A stretch of 64,000 nt of DNA from CAWAMR01 sp963783095 (GTDB lineage Bacteria > Planctomycetota > Planctomycetia > Gemmatales > Gemmataceae). The first letter of the stretch is position 1, and every line of letters starts with the position of its first letter. The stretch is taken from assembly GCA_963783095.1 (NCBI GenBank), contig CAWAMR010000002.1, positions 868,001 to 932,000 on the forward strand, read 5' to 3'. The notes beneath the pieces are model-generated. The model was given only the letters and a program-made list of their open reading frames with translations. It had not been told where the DNA came from and did no database searches. Shown here one piece after another: positions 24,508-33,063 of the stretch. Position numbers and translations under genes: made by a program.

Positions 24508-24910
24508 CGCAAAACCTTTCCGAGGCGGAGTTCCCGCAAGGTTCCGCCTACCCGTCTGATCCCAAACATTAGCCGAGACGTGCCGTCACGTCCCGATCAG
24601 GGCATAATGGAGCCGCAAGTTGAAAGCGAATTCACCGTCAACCGCGAAGGGAAAGAGTCCGAAAGGGGGTGCCTGGTTCGCCGGGTACAGGCAGTGCAGC
24701 GGTCATCCAAGCACGAGGTGATAGAGCAATAACCTCCATCCAGCCGCTATTACCCCAATCTATAGCAGTAATATGATAACGTCGCCGGCAAGGGGAGCCA
24801 AGAGAATTTTGTAAAAATGTCCTTAAGTTCGAGAGCACAATTCCCGGGTGGACACCGAAGGCGACAAGCAATTATGAGATTGGTTCGCTCCGTTTATCTC
24901 GTCGTGGCAA
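24508..24910. other. Stretch without a recognisable gene
   Basis: About 400 bases upstream of the RRM gene. Several frames are open but none has a binding site or a familiar motif. A long leader of the RRM gene is possible, as cold-shock type genes often have one, but I see no defined structure. Confidence 0.5.
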
Positions 24911-25492
24911 TCACCACTCCAACTCAGTCAAGCGGAACCATTCCTTGGCCCAAGTCTCGTCCATCAATTTGCGGATACGCGATCGTTCGCGATTAAGCCC
25001 TTTCATCGATTCGTGTGCTCCAAGCACTCGTGGGGAGCGAACAACCTTTCGACTTTTCTTTTCTAATTCACGTTCTTTTTGAGTTTTGAGCATCCTGACC
25101 AAGAACGTATTCTTGGTCCTGAGTTGCAGCAATGTTTCCAGTTCGGCAAAATCGAGTTCAATTCGTTTCAGTGTTAGTTCATGGTACTTTTTGCAGCTTG
25201 AGTTTGTTTCTCGATCAAAAATGATTGCGCGTTCCAACAAATTCTGTGCTCCCTTTCTGTCTTCGACGGACTTGAGCAGGCTTTGGTATTCTTGAAGTTT
25301 TAGAACTATCTCCTCCATTGCTTTGGCTGTTTCCTCTTCGTCTTGCTGCAACGAGACTACGCGCGCCCGCAACCGTCGGCAGTTCATGAGCTCGTCATCC
25401 GCTTTCACAACAAACCATACCAATGAAACCACCCCGATAACTACGCACACGAATAGTGAGAGCCAGAGAATTCTGCGATGAGGTTTTCTCAT
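24911..25492 (-). CDS. Membrane-anchored coiled-coil protein (paralog of 29340-29750)
   Basis: A 193-residue protein starting MRKPHRRILWLSLFVCVVIG: a basic end, one membrane segment (about 8-29) and a long helical region rich in Leu, Glu, Gln and Arg (RARVVSLQQDEEETAKAMEE and so on), then the end RIRKLMDETWAKEWFRLTEL. The protein at 29340-29750 shares the start, the coiled coil and RIRKLMDATWPKEWPRLMEL. Even the bases around the start are alike (TCGTCCAATGAG in both). The frame reaches back to 25588, but the shared start fixes 25492. Function unknown. Confidence 0.6.
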   Translation of the reverse strand: MRKPHRRILWLSLFVCVVIGVVSLVWFVVKADDELMNCRRLRARVVSLQQDEEETAKAMEEIVLKLQEYQSLLKSVEDRKGAQNLLERAIIFDRETNSSCKKYHELTLKRIELDFAELETLLQLRTKNTFLVRMLKTQKERELEKKSRKVVRSPRVLGAHESMKGLNRERSRIRKLMDETWAKEWFRLTELEW

Positions 25493-25524
25493 TGGACGAT
25501 CCCAAACGGTTCGGTGGTTCGGCG

Positions 25525-25974
25525 CTAACCGCCCGTGCCCTCGGGCGTGCTGACGATTAACGGAACCCGAAGGCCCATCTGACGCCACCGATCCGCCATT
25601 CGTCGGGCAGCCTGTCTCTTCTGCCTCAGAGTGCCTGTCGTCGATTCTTCAGGATATTCGGCCCAGAAGAGCACATCCCTATAGTCCTTGTTCGCCTCGC
25701 CAATCATGGCCTCGAGCTCAGCAAGTCTGCCCGCGGAAAGGGCTAAGACAGCGCGATGGACGCGGGGCGTCTCAGGCCCACGGTATTGCCGGAGCGCGGC
25801 CAAAGCAGCTGGACGATCCGCTTCGGAGAACCCGACGGCAATCGCACGCCGCACATCCGGCGCAATTCTGACAGGTTTAGGATTCGGTTGAGCCTGAATT
25901 ACCATCTGAGCCCAGACCCAAGGGTTCACCTGCTCAGCGCGGATACTCAACGGTTTTTTTCCCTTCTTGGGCAC
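25525..25974 (-). CDS. Hypothetical protein upstream of the coiled-coil gene
   Basis: A 149-residue protein starting at a GTG at 25974 that has GGGGAGG eight bases upstream; the frame is open to 26154 but the part before has no binding site and covers a broken vapC. It has a basic N-terminus (KKGKKPLSI), VRIAPDVRRAIAVGFSEADR and a helical Ala-rich middle, and DYRDVLFWAEYPEE near the end. No family recognised. It ends 33 bases before the coiled-coil gene and probably shares its transcript. Confidence 0.5.
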   Translation of the reverse strand: MPKKGKKPLSIRAEQVNPWVWAQMVIQAQPNPKPVRIAPDVRRAIAVGFSEADRPAALAALRQYRGPETPRVHRAVLALSAGRLAELEAMIGEANKDYRDVLFWAEYPEESTTGTLRQKRQAARRMADRWRQMGLRVPLIVSTPEGTGG

Positions 25975-26150
25975 GTTGCAACCTCCCCGAGTACCAAGTT
26001 CTCCTGGCATTTGGGCATCGGTGACTTTGAACCGCCCAAAACGAATGCTGCCGAAATTCTCCAGTGCAACGATTAGTTCGGCGGGATTTGAATGATGGTA
26101 GTGAATCGACTCCGAATCCTCCTTGCTCTTGTCATGGCGTCTCCCAATCT

Positions 26151-26207
26151 TCAAGCAGTTCCCCGGAGCAACGCCACCCAGACGTTAGAGTCGAGGAGGT
26201 AAGTCAT
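26151..26207 (-). pseudogene. VapC (PIN toxin) N-terminal fragment
   Basis: The ATG at 26207 overlaps the stop of the antitoxin-like gene (ATGA). The 18 codons MTYLLDSNVWVALLRGTA are the classic VapC start, with the first catalytic Asp in LLDSNV, and then a TGA ends the frame. In another frame RLGDAMTRARRIRSRF may be more of it, but no other PIN motif survives. The toxin is dead. Confidence 0.7.
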
Positions 26208-26437
26208 TCTAACTCCACGGGAGGCGGCAGAGGCGGTTGTGGGTGGACAATGAATGTCTCGTCGTGGATCGAGCCGAGCAGGTCAAAATAACCCGGTGGA
26301 AGGCGAGGGGTATCGGTTGACGACTTCGGCTGGACGACCACCACTATCTCGAACTCCGTATCCGGCTGACCGAGCGGAATGCGCAGGGACAATGCACCGT
26401 CGCAGCTGGTGCGTTCGCGGGTTTGAATCGTATGCAT
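26204..26437 (-). CDS. VapB-like antitoxin
   Basis: A 77-residue protein, upstream partner of the truncated vapC. It starts MHTIQTRERTSCDGALSLRI, continues with a strand EFEIVVVVQP and ends in a Pro-rich tail after PPGYFDLLGSIHDETF. The layout (short strand pair with D-G-x-L-x-L-x-I-P, then a helix ending W/F-x-x-x-x-G) is that of planctomycete antitoxins placed in front of PIN toxins. With the toxin broken, the antitoxin may only survive as a leftover. Confidence 0.6.
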   Translation of the reverse strand: MHTIQTRERTSCDGALSLRIPLGQPDTEFEIVVVVQPKSSTDTPRLPPGYFDLLGSIHDETFIVHPQPPLPPPVELE

Positions 26438-26560
26438 GAATTCTTCTCGTTGGATTCGGGATGTCGTTATCCTATCTTCAGCGCCTCGTTCGGCGATTGC
26501 TTGCCATGCCTTAAATCACAAAATGCTGCTCATCTTATTCGAATCGAATTCCTGGCGGGA

Positions 26561-26692
26561 TCACCAGACAGCTTTCCAATGGTGTTTCCCGCAACGCTTC
26601 GCGACTTTGCCGACGGCGTTGAGCCAGACGATCCGCTCAGCTTCCGAGAGTTGCGTGGCGGCCACTGTCTGTTCGTAAGATAGCGACTGCAT
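26561..26692 (-). CDS. Possible short ORF of 43 residues
   Basis: The ATG at 26692 opens a 43-codon frame starting MQSLSYEQTVAATQLSEAER and ending CGKHHWKAVW. It looks coding by its balanced composition, and could be an antitoxin remnant or a fragment of a longer gene. No clear binding site precedes it. Confidence 0.25.
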   Translation of the reverse strand: MQSLSYEQTVAATQLSEAERIVWLNAVGKVAKRCGKHHWKAVW

Positions 26693-26895
26693 CGGCTGCT
26701 CACAGCACTTCGGCGCTGGAGGTGCCCTGGAACGTAATCAGCGGGGGCGCGCCGGATTGCGCCGCAGAATCGGCAAGCGTAGTTCCGATTGATGATTCGG
26801 TGCTCCGCCATCAATGCGTCTTCCGCGGCCAAATGCCAAGTTCAGCGGCCGCAAAGTGCGTCAGCACTTGCGGTCCGCTGCATCGCCTGGATACT

Positions 26896-27048
26896 TCTCA
26901 TGACCTCGTAAGGATGGGTCGGAGCCTGTCCTAATGAGTAAAAGGATCAAGGTGGGACCCTGTCCTAAGCGTGGATCTTTCAGGAAGTCGTGTGCCTTCC
27001 AACCACGAAGCGGGATCAGGACGACCCATCCCTGCGGAGGTCATGAGA
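26896..27048 (+). promoter_or_regulatory. Large leader hairpin of the IS110 transposase (bridge RNA candidate)
   Basis: TCTCATGACCTC at 26896-26907 pairs perfectly with GAGGTCATGAGA at 27037-27048, and GGATGGGTCG at 26912-26921 with CGACCCATCC at 27022-27031. The loop between holds two copies of CTGTCCTAA. The 3' arm contains the GGAGGTCATGAGAG binding site directly before the ATG at 27050, so the site is buried when folded. The left non-coding end of IS110 elements encodes the bridge RNA that pairs with target and donor DNA, so this may be that RNA, a translation control, or both. Confidence 0.6.
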
Positions 27049-27049
27049 G

Positions 27050-28096
27050 ATGAATTTCTACAACCACCAACACCTATACTACGTCGGCGGCGATCTGCAC
27101 GCAAGATCCCTGTTTCTGCACGTGCTCGACGCCGAGGGCAAGACGCGCTTCGAGGGCAATCTTCAGGCCCGGCCCGAAACCTTCCTCAAGGCCGTTGAGC
27201 CGTTCCGCAACGGTCTTGTCGTCGGTGTCGAGTGCATGTTTGCCTGGTACTGGCTCGCCGATCTGTGCGAGGACCAGGGCATCCCCTTCGTCCTCGGGCA
27301 CGCGCTGTACATGAAAGCGATCCACGGCGGCAAATCCAAGAACGACCGCATTGATGCCGGCAAGATCGCCGGATTGTTGCGTGGCGGCATGTTTCCGCAA
27401 GCCTATGTTTACCCGCGAGCCATGCGCGAAACCCGCGACTTGCTGCGGCGTCGTACCGGCTTCATGCGACAGCGGGCCCAGCTGATCGCCCATATTCAGA
27501 ACACCAATAGCCAGTACAACCTGCCACCCTTCGACAAGAAGCTCACCTATGCCGGCAATCGCTCCGACGACATCGCCGAACGCTTCGAGCACGAAAGCAC
27601 CCAGCTGAGCATGCGCGCCAACCTGAAGCTGATCGCCGGCTACGACGAACAGATCCACGAGCTGGAAAGCCACCTGACCCGGCACGCCAAAGTCGACGAT
27701 CCGGTCATGTACCAGATGCTGCGCAGCGTGCCGGGCATCGGCGCGGTGCTGGCCCTGGTGCTGCTCTACGAGATCCACAAGATCGAGCGTTTTCCCGAGG
27801 TCGGCAACTTTCTGTCCTACGCCAGGCTGGTACGCTGCGAGCACGAAAGCGCCGGCAAGAAAAAAGGATTCGGCGGCAAGAAGATCGGCAACGCCCATTT
27901 GAAGTGGGCCTTCGGCAAGGCGGCCTGTCTGATGCTCCGCAGTTGCGAGGCGGCCAAACGCTGGATGCAGCGTCAGGAGAAGAAACGCGGCAAGGCCAAG
28001 GCCCTGGGCATTCTGGAAGCCAAGCTGGGCCGGACGATTTACCACTTGTGGCGCAAGCGTCAAGCCTTCGACGTCAAGCGTTTCTTGAATTCGTGA
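27050..28096 (+). CDS. IS110 family transposase
   Basis: A 348-residue transposase that appears complete. The N-terminal RuvC-like DEDD domain has VGGDLHARSLFLHVL with the first Asp, VVGVECMFAWYWLAD with the Glu, and SKNDRIDAGKIAGLL with the last two Asp. A coiled-coil linker follows, then the Transposase_20 domain with MLRSVPGIGAVLALVLLYEI, which carries a helix-hairpin-helix, and the region GNAHLKWAFGKAACLMLR with the conserved Ser (RSCEAAK). It cuts and joins DNA with help of a bridge RNA. The start is fixed by GGAGG in the leader hairpin. Confidence 0.95.
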   Translation: MNFYNHQHLYYVGGDLHARSLFLHVLDAEGKTRFEGNLQARPETFLKAVEPFRNGLVVGVECMFAWYWLADLCEDQGIPFVLGHALYMKAIHGGKSKNDRIDAGKIAGLLRGGMFPQAYVYPRAMRETRDLLRRRTGFMRQRAQLIAHIQNTNSQYNLPPFDKKLTYAGNRSDDIAERFEHESTQLSMRANLKLIAGYDEQIHELESHLTRHAKVDDPVMYQMLRSVPGIGAVLALVLLYEIHKIERFPEVGNFLSYARLVRCEHESAGKKKGFGGKKIGNAHLKWAFGKAACLMLRSCEAAKRWMQRQEKKRGKAKALGILEAKLGRTIYHLWRKRQAFDVKRFLNS

Positions 28097-28873
28097 AGTC
28101 TCGAAATACCAAAACCCCTGGAGAGGGGAAGAAGGGACCAGTCGAATCCAAATATGCGAATTCGTTGAAGTGTGTGGTCCATTGAAACCGATCGAGGAGA
28201 TACCCATGAAGACATAATAATTCGTTGATGCAAGTTCCAGGATTGGCCGCGAACCGCGAAGACTCGGCACGCCGCCCACCCTGGAAACTCCGGCCCGATG
28301 GCGGGAGCTGGACGCCGAACTGGGGCATTCCCGGGCGAACGCGAGCGATGGACCACGTAGGAATGGGACAGCGATCCCGATTCATCCGCACGGTCCAGTG
28401 CGTCAAAGTCCCCGACCCCGTTGCCTTGGATTGGCCCCGCCGTCGGAAACCGGATATGCAAAGACGTGGAACCATCGCCCGCTTGAGGTTGCCCGCGCGT
28501 TGAGCCGAAAACGAACTGGGACGATGCGTCCCTTGCGAAGTCGCCCCGGCCCCGCGAAGCTCTCGATGCTTCCGGGAGCCGCCTTCGCAGTGGCGTTATC
28601 CTTCGGGAGTCGATCCCGCTGCTTTGCCTGGCCAACGTCGCGGAACGGAGAGGTTTCTGGGGCGTCGTGGGCGAACCGCGACCGTCGTCTTCCTGGGAAC
28701 GGGAAGAGGGCTCGACCCCGAATAGCTGTTTGGTGCCGCCTTGGTGCGGACATCCGAACCCGAACCATCCCGGTGCATGCCAAAGTTCGTTACGGTTTAA
28801 CGTGTTTGCCGGAAATGACGTCGAACGTAGAAAAAAACGTTCTCGAAAAAGGTACGTATTTAAACCAATGAGG
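28097..28873. other. GC-rich stretch without a recognisable gene
   Basis: About 780 bases after the transposase. Open frames exist on both strands, but they are Arg/Pro/Ser-rich, change frame often and match nothing I recognise. The composition is as GC-rich as the transposon, so this could be the right part of a larger insertion or a decayed gene. Confidence 0.5.
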
Positions 28874-29062
28874 TCATGATAACGGTTCGGCCGGTATCTT
28901 CGATGATCCATCTTCATGGCCGTGGTTGCGTTCCGCGATAGTGGCTGAAAGGTCTTCGGATAGTGTTGGACATCTCCGCATCGCGTCGAGTACGAGCGCG
29001 AGACGGATCACCGCATACATCAATACCGCGATGCCAACGAACGCCAGGATCAGCCACTCCAT
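28874..29062 (-). CDS. Small one-helix membrane protein
   Basis: A 62-residue protein with one membrane segment, LILAFVGIAVLMYAVIRLAL (about 4-23), and a polar acidic tail. GGAG lies 11 bases before the ATG. No family recognised. It is on the same strand as, and downstream of, the ATPase-PIN operon, but nearly 280 bases away, so it is probably separate. Confidence 0.45.
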   Translation of the reverse strand: MEWLILAFVGIAVLMYAVIRLALVLDAMRRCPTLSEDLSATIAERNHGHEDGSSKIPAEPLS

Positions 29063-29339
29063 GAGAACTCGATCTCCGCCGCCGAACGAATGATTGGATA
29101 ACTGGTCTGCGCAATCTAATCCTGGATCGGACCGTCCGATCTTGTTTCAATTTCTCGGTCCATTCCACTCATCTTGCTTTATTCTGATCTGCATTCTTCC
29201 TTTTTGGATTGCGCCTTCCGTGCAATCTAATAAGGTAACTTTACCTTGCGCGAATTCTTCTCACAAGCGAAAACTCATACTCCGCGGATCGCTCTATATC
29301 CTGGATGGGCCGGGAAATTCCCCTGGAGTGTGAAAGCAC

Positions 29340-29750
29340 TTACTCCAGATCATTGCCTCTATAGAACCCTTTCAACTCCATCAAACGAGGCCATTCTTTC
29401 GGCCAGGTTGCATCCATGAGTTTGCGGATTCGGATTCGCTCGACATTGATCAACCGTTCCGTCTCTGGAACGCGGTTCGAAGTTACCTGTCGAACAAATC
29501 GGTTATGAGCTTCAATGTCCTCTTCCGTTCGGATTTCACGATGCAGTCCCTCCCATTCATCAAGGGTCCGTTTGGCCCTCATCATGACCTGCCGTTGCTG
29601 CTCTTGCAACGAGAGAATCTCGGCCTGCAACTTTCGGTATCTCATGAACCGATCGTGCGTTTCGTCAATGAGTTGAACCAGAAAAACAAGCCCGACAACT
29701 ACGCTGATGAACGCGGCGAGCCATATAATCCTGCGGCGCGGTTTGCTCAT
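29340..29750 (-). CDS. Membrane-anchored coiled-coil protein, third gene of the ATPase-PIN operon
   Basis: A 136-residue protein: basic start (MSKPRRRIIW), one membrane segment (LAAFISVVVGLVFLVQLI, about 11-28), a coiled coil rich in Gln, Glu and Arg (LQAEILSLQEQQRQVMMRAK), and the end RIRKLMDATWPKEWPRLMEL. It starts 13 bases after the stop of the PIN-like gene and must be in the same transcript. A paralog lies at 24911-25492. A membrane anchor next to a nuclease and an ATPase suggests a role as sensor or effector site, which is an inference from layout only. Confidence 0.6.
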   Translation of the reverse strand: MSKPRRRIIWLAAFISVVVGLVFLVQLIDETHDRFMRYRKLQAEILSLQEQQRQVMMRAKRTLDEWEGLHREIRTEEDIEAHNRFVRQVTSNRVPETERLINVERIRIRKLMDATWPKEWPRLMELKGFYRGNDLE

Positions 29751-29763
29751 TGGACGAAACCCT

Positions 29764-30321
29764 TCATGATGTCAATAGTTCGCGATAGTACCTCAAATTG
29801 CGCCGCGCTTCATCGGGCGAACCTTCGTTGAGCCAGTCAATCGGTGTCTCCTCGACGATTGTAGGATTGACCCAGAGGATCGAAGCAATTCCTGGATCAT
29901 CCGTCAAACAACGTCCGAGGTGCCCGCGCACTGTGTCGTCCAAAGACGCCACACGGCCATCGCTTCTCAAAGCGGCAACTACCAGGTGGGCGTCCTTCAA
30001 GATCGCCGCCACTACACCGGCATCTTTTGAACAGCGCTCGATTTGTTGCTGGAATTCGATTGCAACCGAATCGTCAACGATTCGGAGTTTGCGCAGGTTT
30101 TGCATGGACGTGAGCCACTGCAACGCAAACGTCGATCGATGTTTGAGCCACTCGGCTTCGATCATCGATCCCCAGGCCATTCGATGACAAACTCCTCGAA
30201 GAGTCATGAGGAAATTCCGACACTGAATGCCTCGGGGATGTGCTGTTTCATAATCGCCCGCAGCGCGTGCGACACTCGCATCGACCACGAAGCAGAACGT
30301 GGGCGTATCCTTATGGCTCAT
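29764..30321 (-). CDS. PIN-like nuclease, partner of the AAA ATPase
   Basis: A 185-residue protein whose ATG overlaps the stop of the ATPase gene by four bases (TCAT at 30318-30321 on the plus strand). The first strand CFVVDASVARAAG has the leading Asp of a PIN domain; MIEAEWLKH gives a mid-domain Glu; ILKDAHLVVAALRSDGRVAS gives the third acidic residue and SLDDTVRGHL the last. This order is PIN-like, expected to bind Mg2+ or Mn2+ and cut RNA. The gene does not look like an ordinary VapC (longer, with an ATPase in place of VapB). The frame reaches back to 30402, but the overlap sets the start. Confidence 0.65.
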   Translation of the reverse strand: MSHKDTPTFCFVVDASVARAAGDYETAHPRGIQCRNFLMTLRGVCHRMAWGSMIEAEWLKHRSTFALQWLTSMQNLRKLRIVDDSVAIEFQQQIERCSKDAGVVAAILKDAHLVVAALRSDGRVASLDDTVRGHLGRCLTDDPGIASILWVNPTIVEETPIDWLNEGSPDEARRNLRYYRELLTS

Positions 30322-31664
30322 ACTTTCGCTCGGCGTCGCTCGGCGGCATTGAGATAATGCATTTGCGCTTCGAGGGTCACATCGTCGAAATCGACCGGCC
30401 AATCCCCGAATCGGCCTTCTTCATCGAGTTCGCGCGTTGTAATATCGGTCAGTCCTTCCTCATTTCGCTGGAACCAGTGCAGGATCACTTTGTCGGGTGC
30501 TAATTTCCCTTCGGCAACCAGTGACTGAACACCCAGTAGCAACAACGAGCTATGCGTCTCAATGACGAGCCGAACACCGCGATTGGCAGCGTCGGCGAGA
30601 AGCTGGGCCATAGCGACCTGGGCGCGAGGATGAAGGTGAATCTCCGGCTGCTCGATATACACCAACTGGCCCTCGCGCGCAACCAGCAGGGCGACGACAA
30701 CGGGCAAGGTTTGGGAGACACCAAAGCCGACATCGGCGATGTTGACCAAATCGAAGTTGCCGTCTGCGGAGGGCTTGGGGAGCCGAGCAACGCGGATTTC
30801 AACACTTGTGTCATCTCTGCGATTGGCTTCGACTTTCCAAGTCAATCCAAGTCGGTGGAGATTTTCGCTGACTTGATTGAGACGTTTGTCGTCAGTTACT
30901 GACCAGTGAGCAATGATGCTTGCGGTGTAGTTTTCAAAGGTTCCGGGGTAGAATGGGAGACTCGTCGTTCGTGGATAGGTTCGCGCAGCGTTGCCTCGCC
31001 AGCCTGGCAGATGAATAATGTCGCGGATTAGTTGGGTGAAGATATTAATCTCGAGCGTGTAGAACGGAAATAGCCCTGTTTCACCAAACTTGAACCGAAG
31101 ATCGATGATCGGTTGGAGGAAACATCGTTCACGAATGATCCGACCGTGTTTCTCCGTAATTGAATTGCCGAGTGGGGCGATCTGTAGATTCTCGTCGTGG
31201 AAACCGGTTTGAGCCACAATCTGCTCATCAGTAAGATCGGGGGAAAGGATGCTTTGTCGGCCCAGCGTTGAAATCTTGCTCCTTTGAACTTCCAGTCCCG
31301 ATTCATTTCCCTGCGCATAAGTTAAATCAAGACTCGAACCGTTGCTGACCTCGAAACCAATTGATAACGCTGCCTCCGCTCCATCTTTCATCCGAGATAA
31401 CAATTGGCTGACATGAGTAAACTTCACATTTGCGCCATTTATCAACAAAGCTCCTGGATCATACTGCACTTCCAACGTCTGCTTGAGCAGAAGCAACCCT
31501 TGCATCAGACTTGATTTGCCGGAACTGTTTGCGCCTGCCAGCAGAGTCAACGGTCGAACTTCAACTGTCTGGCGCGTGCCGATCGATTTCAAACCCGCAA
31601 CGGTTATCGACGTGATCGCCGGTGTTTTGGCGTCATCGGAAAGAGTACCGTTTCGGGAGGACAT
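30318..31664 (-). CDS. AAA ATPase of the AAA_21/DUF3696 type
   Basis: A 448-residue SMC/ABC-like ATPase. Walker A is LLAGANSSGKSSLMQGLLLL (residues 41-60, core GANSSGKSS), the signature is DVGFGVSQTLPVVVALL (311-327), Walker B is LVYIEQPEIHLHP (334-346) and the switch His is in VIETHSSLLL (367-376). The region between holds a long insertion with strands and helices, and the C-terminus (DEEGRFGDWPVDFDD) fits DUF3696. These ATPases (as in PARIS AriA, OLD or Septu PtuA) usually work with a nuclease given by the next gene in anti-phage systems; here the partner is a PIN-like protein. A defence role is inferred, not shown. Confidence 0.8.
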   Translation of the reverse strand: MSSRNGTLSDDAKTPAITSITVAGLKSIGTRQTVEVRPLTLLAGANSSGKSSLMQGLLLLKQTLEVQYDPGALLINGANVKFTHVSQLLSRMKDGAEAALSIGFEVSNGSSLDLTYAQGNESGLEVQRSKISTLGRQSILSPDLTDEQIVAQTGFHDENLQIAPLGNSITEKHGRIIRERCFLQPIIDLRFKFGETGLFPFYTLEINIFTQLIRDIIHLPGWRGNAARTYPRTTSLPFYPGTFENYTASIIAHWSVTDDKRLNQVSENLHRLGLTWKVEANRRDDTSVEIRVARLPKPSADGNFDLVNIADVGFGVSQTLPVVVALLVAREGQLVYIEQPEIHLHPRAQVAMAQLLADAANRGVRLVIETHSSLLLLGVQSLVAEGKLAPDKVILHWFQRNEEGLTDITTRELDEEGRFGDWPVDFDDVTLEAQMHYLNAAERRRAKV

Positions 31665-31898
31665 GGGTGTTTCTCAAGACCGTTTCCAACATAAGTTGAC
31701 TGATATTGTTTGTACCACACCGACGAATTGGGAACCACCCGTTTTCCATTGCTGAAATCCCTCGTTCCGCAGCAACGCTTTATGCGATGTCAATGCTGCC
31801 TGTTGCCATTCCGCGCTCCTCTACGCATTGCCGGGGAAGTTTTCCGACGGTTCAAACCCGCCGAGGCGATGCTCCGAGTCGCGGCTTCACGGTGGGGG

Positions 31899-33005
31899 TC
31901 ACTCTTTTTTGGGCGTGCCAACCCTTTCGATTTTCCTCAGGGCCTCGCGCGCTGCCTTTTTCGTGTACACCGAATCGCTGTTGAGCGCCTTCTTCAACGC
32001 AGGGATTGCTGCTTTCGCTTCGGGGCCGATTTCACAAAGCAACTTTGTCATCTCCCAATTTCCCTCCTCAACGAACTGAATTAGAACCGGGACAACCAAG
32101 ACGTCTCGCTCCATTCGCCAGAGTGCTTCGGCAGCATGGTACCGAACATTTGGATATTTCGAGCCGAGCAGCTTTTGCAAAATGGGAGTTGCCTGTTTCA
32201 CCATGGGCTTTATTTCTCCGAGCGCACCTGCGGCACGATACTGATCATCCGCATCACCCACTTGGAGAAATTCGATCAAAACAGGAATGGCATCCGGTCC
32301 GAGCTTATTAAGACCGCCAAGCCAGTCAAATACAGCAAGATTCTTATCCTCATACTCATCTGACCCGTCGTCATATTTGCCCTTGCGCACACGGATTTTT
32401 GCATTCTGGATCGCGCGTCGGATGATGGGGATCGCAGCTTTGGCATCTGGTCCAATGGCATATAATGCCTCGATTGCCACTACTGCCAGTTTTGGATTTT
32501 CCAGGGCTTTGATCAGCGCCGGAATGGCAGCTTTCGCGTCTAGACCCATCGCACCCAGAGTTTCGATTGCATCCTTTGCGAGTTTCGGTTTATTCAACGC
32601 CGCGATGAGAACAGGTACGACTTCTTTGGCAGCGGGGCCTATCTCCCGCAATGTCCAAATGATGTCTTTATCCGAGTTTTGCTGCAACAACTCGACCAAT
32701 TTGGGCACGGCCGGCTTTGCACTTGGTCCGATGCTGCCCAACATGAAGTAGATCATCTTCCTAAACTTTTCCGACCGATCATCGAGCAGATCGATCAATT
32801 TGGGCACAAACGGCGCGGCATCCGCTCCGAAATCACAGATGGCTTCAACTGCTTCGGATCGTTCCACGTCGGTTGCTGCTTTTTGGAAGCGCTCGATCCA
32901 TTCGGCGAGCGGCTTGCCTTTGAAATTCGACTTGGGCTTTTGCCCCGCATTGGCAACCGAGACTGAAAGGAACAAAACCATCCAGAGAGAGTAGATCGAC
33001 TTCAT
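31899..33005 (-). CDS. Secreted HEAT-repeat protein, paralog 3 of 3 in tandem
   Basis: A 368-residue protein starting MKSIYSLWMVLFLSVSVANA, a signal peptide ending at A-N-A, with GGAGCACGAC before the ATG at 33005. The mature N-terminus has FKGKPLAEWIERFQKA, then about eight HEAT/PBS-lyase-like repeats with IGPSAKPAVPKLVELL, LGAMGLDAKAAIPALIKAL and similar units. The tail reads KIERVGTPKKE. It is the last in a run of three related genes on this strand and a relative of 17639-18787. Expected as a periplasmic or surface scaffold. Confidence 0.8.
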   Translation of the reverse strand: MKSIYSLWMVLFLSVSVANAGQKPKSNFKGKPLAEWIERFQKAATDVERSEAVEAICDFGADAAPFVPKLIDLLDDRSEKFRKMIYFMLGSIGPSAKPAVPKLVELLQQNSDKDIIWTLREIGPAAKEVVPVLIAALNKPKLAKDAIETLGAMGLDAKAAIPALIKALENPKLAVVAIEALYAIGPDAKAAIPIIRRAIQNAKIRVRKGKYDDGSDEYEDKNLAVFDWLGGLNKLGPDAIPVLIEFLQVGDADDQYRAAGALGEIKPMVKQATPILQKLLGSKYPNVRYHAAEALWRMERDVLVVPVLIQFVEEGNWEMTKLLCEIGPEAKAAIPALKKALNSDSVYTKKAAREALRKIERVGTPKKE

Positions 33006-33063
33006 GTCGTGCTCCATGAGATTCGGACAGGAAAACAAGCAGAAACATCCTTGCAACCAACAA

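Larger units (their letters stand above)
26896..28150 (+). mobile_element. IS110 family insertion sequence (approximate limits)
   Basis: One DEDD transposase gene with a structured left non-coding region. IS110 elements lack terminal inverted repeats and make few target duplications, so ends cannot be fixed by eye: the left limit is set at the leader hairpin and the right limit just past the stop codon. The codons of the element are GC-rich at third positions compared with neighbours, a sign of recent arrival. Confidence 0.7.

Noticed and set aside
27074..28279. 401-codon ORF opposite the IS110 transposase
   Set aside because: It is a shadow of the GC-rich transposase gene and has no protein family features.
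28060..28917. 285-codon minus-strand ORF after the IS110 element
   Set aside because: Low-complexity Arg/Pro/Ser composition, overlap with the transposase end, no binding site and no family.
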